From assembly GCF_029936995.1 (NCBI RefSeq), contig NZ_JAPYRE010000004.1, positions 310,001 to 374,000 of the forward strand: a stretch of 64,000 nucleotides of DNA, given 5' to 3'. Shown here in pieces: positions 63,520 through 64,000 of this stretch. Each line of letters opens with the position of its first letter. The first letter of the stretch is position 1. The stretch comes from Henriciella sp. GTDB taxonomy: Bacteria; Pseudomonadota; Alphaproteobacteria; Caulobacterales; Hyphomonadaceae. The notes beneath the pieces were generated by a model that was not told where the DNA came from, did no database searches, and saw nothing but the letters and a program-made list of their open reading frames with translations. The position numbers and the translations under genes were made by a program.

Positions 63520-64000
63520 TCACGCGACGTTGCTCACTTCTTCGACGATAGGCTGAAGCTCATGCAGAAAATCGGCGGCGCGCTGGGCATGGGCGGCGGC
63601 GCTGAAGATCGCGCGCTTGTCGTTTTGCAGGACCTTGAGCCAGCTCTGGATATACGCCGCATGATCGGCACGCGGTTCCGGCGCGAGTTCAAGGTCAGCG
63701 CACAGAAATGCTGCGCCAAGTTCGGCGACAAGCTCTTCGCGCGCATAGCCTACATCGCCCCTGCGCTTGCGACCAAATTCGCGGTCAAGCCGCTTGGGAT
63801 GTTTGGTCCAGTGCGTCAGCTCGTGCGCCAAGGTTGCGTAGTAGCTTTGCGGACTCCTGAAGGTCTCGAAGTACGGCATTTGCACATGATCACTGCCGCC
63901 GCTGTAATGGGCAGAGTTGCCGCCGTGGCGAATGTCCGCGCCCGTGCTCGCAAAAAACTCTTCAGCGTGCTGAATGCGGCGCGCGGGATCGATGATCGCT
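63520..64000 (-). CDS. ArdC-like antirestriction protein with zincin domain (5' part off the right edge)
   Basis: The C-terminal 159 residues are visible; the frame stays open to the edge (IIDPARRIQHAEEFFASTGA). A zinc motif HELTH (ATLAHELTHWTKHPKRLDRE) and the downstream EELVAELGAAFLCADLELAPE match the metallopeptidase domain of ArdC. ArdC proteins shield incoming single-stranded DNA from restriction during conjugation. Together with MobC and relaxase this marks a transferable element extending to the right. Confidence 0.9.
   Translation of the reverse strand, partial: AIIDPARRIQHAEEFFASTGADIRHGGNSAHYSGGSDHVQMPYFETFRSPQSYYATLAHELTHWTKHPKRLDREFGRKRRGDVGYAREELVAELGAAFLCADLELAPEPRADHAAYIQSWLKVLQNDKRAIFSAAAHAQRAADFLHELQPIVEEVSNVA

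Noticed and set aside
1-64000. CRISPR arrays, rRNA and tRNA genes
   Set aside because: No regularly spaced repeats and no rRNA or tRNA-like segments were recognised by eye; a covariance-model scan would settle the tRNA question.

Overview
The window looks like the chromosome of a GC-rich alphaproteobacterium of the Caulobacterales/Maricaulales (Hyphomonadaceae-like) kind. The evidence is an RcGTA-type gene transfer agent (GTA) cluster, a cycHJKL-type cytochrome c maturation run followed by degP, a two-component system and glnE, large-barrel TonB receptors and GTA-style lysis genes. No rRNA, tRNA or CRISPR array was recognised. The genus is an inference.

Layout: (1) 0-8 kb holds housekeeping and signalling genes: an MFS transporter running off the left edge, a YqaA-like membrane protein, a serine hydrolase, a membrane GGDEF-EAL protein, Hsp33, an MDR oxidoreductase and three small membrane proteins. 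(2) 8.0-19.9 kb is a near-complete GTA structural cluster, from large terminase to the gp15 baseplate/host-specificity protein. It has no recognisable g1, g3.5 or g7. (3) 19.9-36.8 kb holds a J-domain protein, a FeuN-FeuP-FeuQ-like periplasmic regulator and two-component system, ccmI-ccmE-ccmF-ccmH, a hydrolase-OsmC fusion, DegP, a second two-component system, GlnE, and an EF-hand / ECF sigma / anti-sigma / metal-sensor group. (4) 36.8-45 kb, mostly minus strand, holds an amidase, a minimal zinc peptidase, a YbjN-like protein and methylmalonyl-CoA mutase. The two mutase subunit genes are separated by two visibly AT-richer genes: a JAMM-like protein and a secreted protein. (5) 45-54 kb holds a putative Fur-controlled small gene, an HTH protein, pdxJ, an ABC-F protein and several oxidoreductases. 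(6) 53.9-54.8 kb is a two-gene lysis module (M15 peptidase and holin-like protein) far from the GTA structural genes. (7) 54.9-60.1 kb holds a frameshifted TonB-dependent receptor divergent from an S9 peptidase. (8) From about 60.1 kb to the right edge is the start of a mobilisable or conjugative element: palindrome-rich probable oriT region, MobC-like protein, relaxase, small element genes and an ArdC-like antirestriction protein.

The most interesting signals are: a shared upstream motif (GTCCGACCGGGCC-N10-CTAA-N1/2-CTCCT) before GTA terminase and portal, with a diverged copy before the unlinked lysis module, suggesting one regulon; the JAMM-like/secreted pair inserted between mutA and mutB; a perfect operator-like palindrome on the mutA promoter; and two genes in the mobile element whose ribosome binding sites lie in perfect inverted repeats. 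Everything here was read by eye from the sequence. Family names are from recognition of motifs, not from searches.
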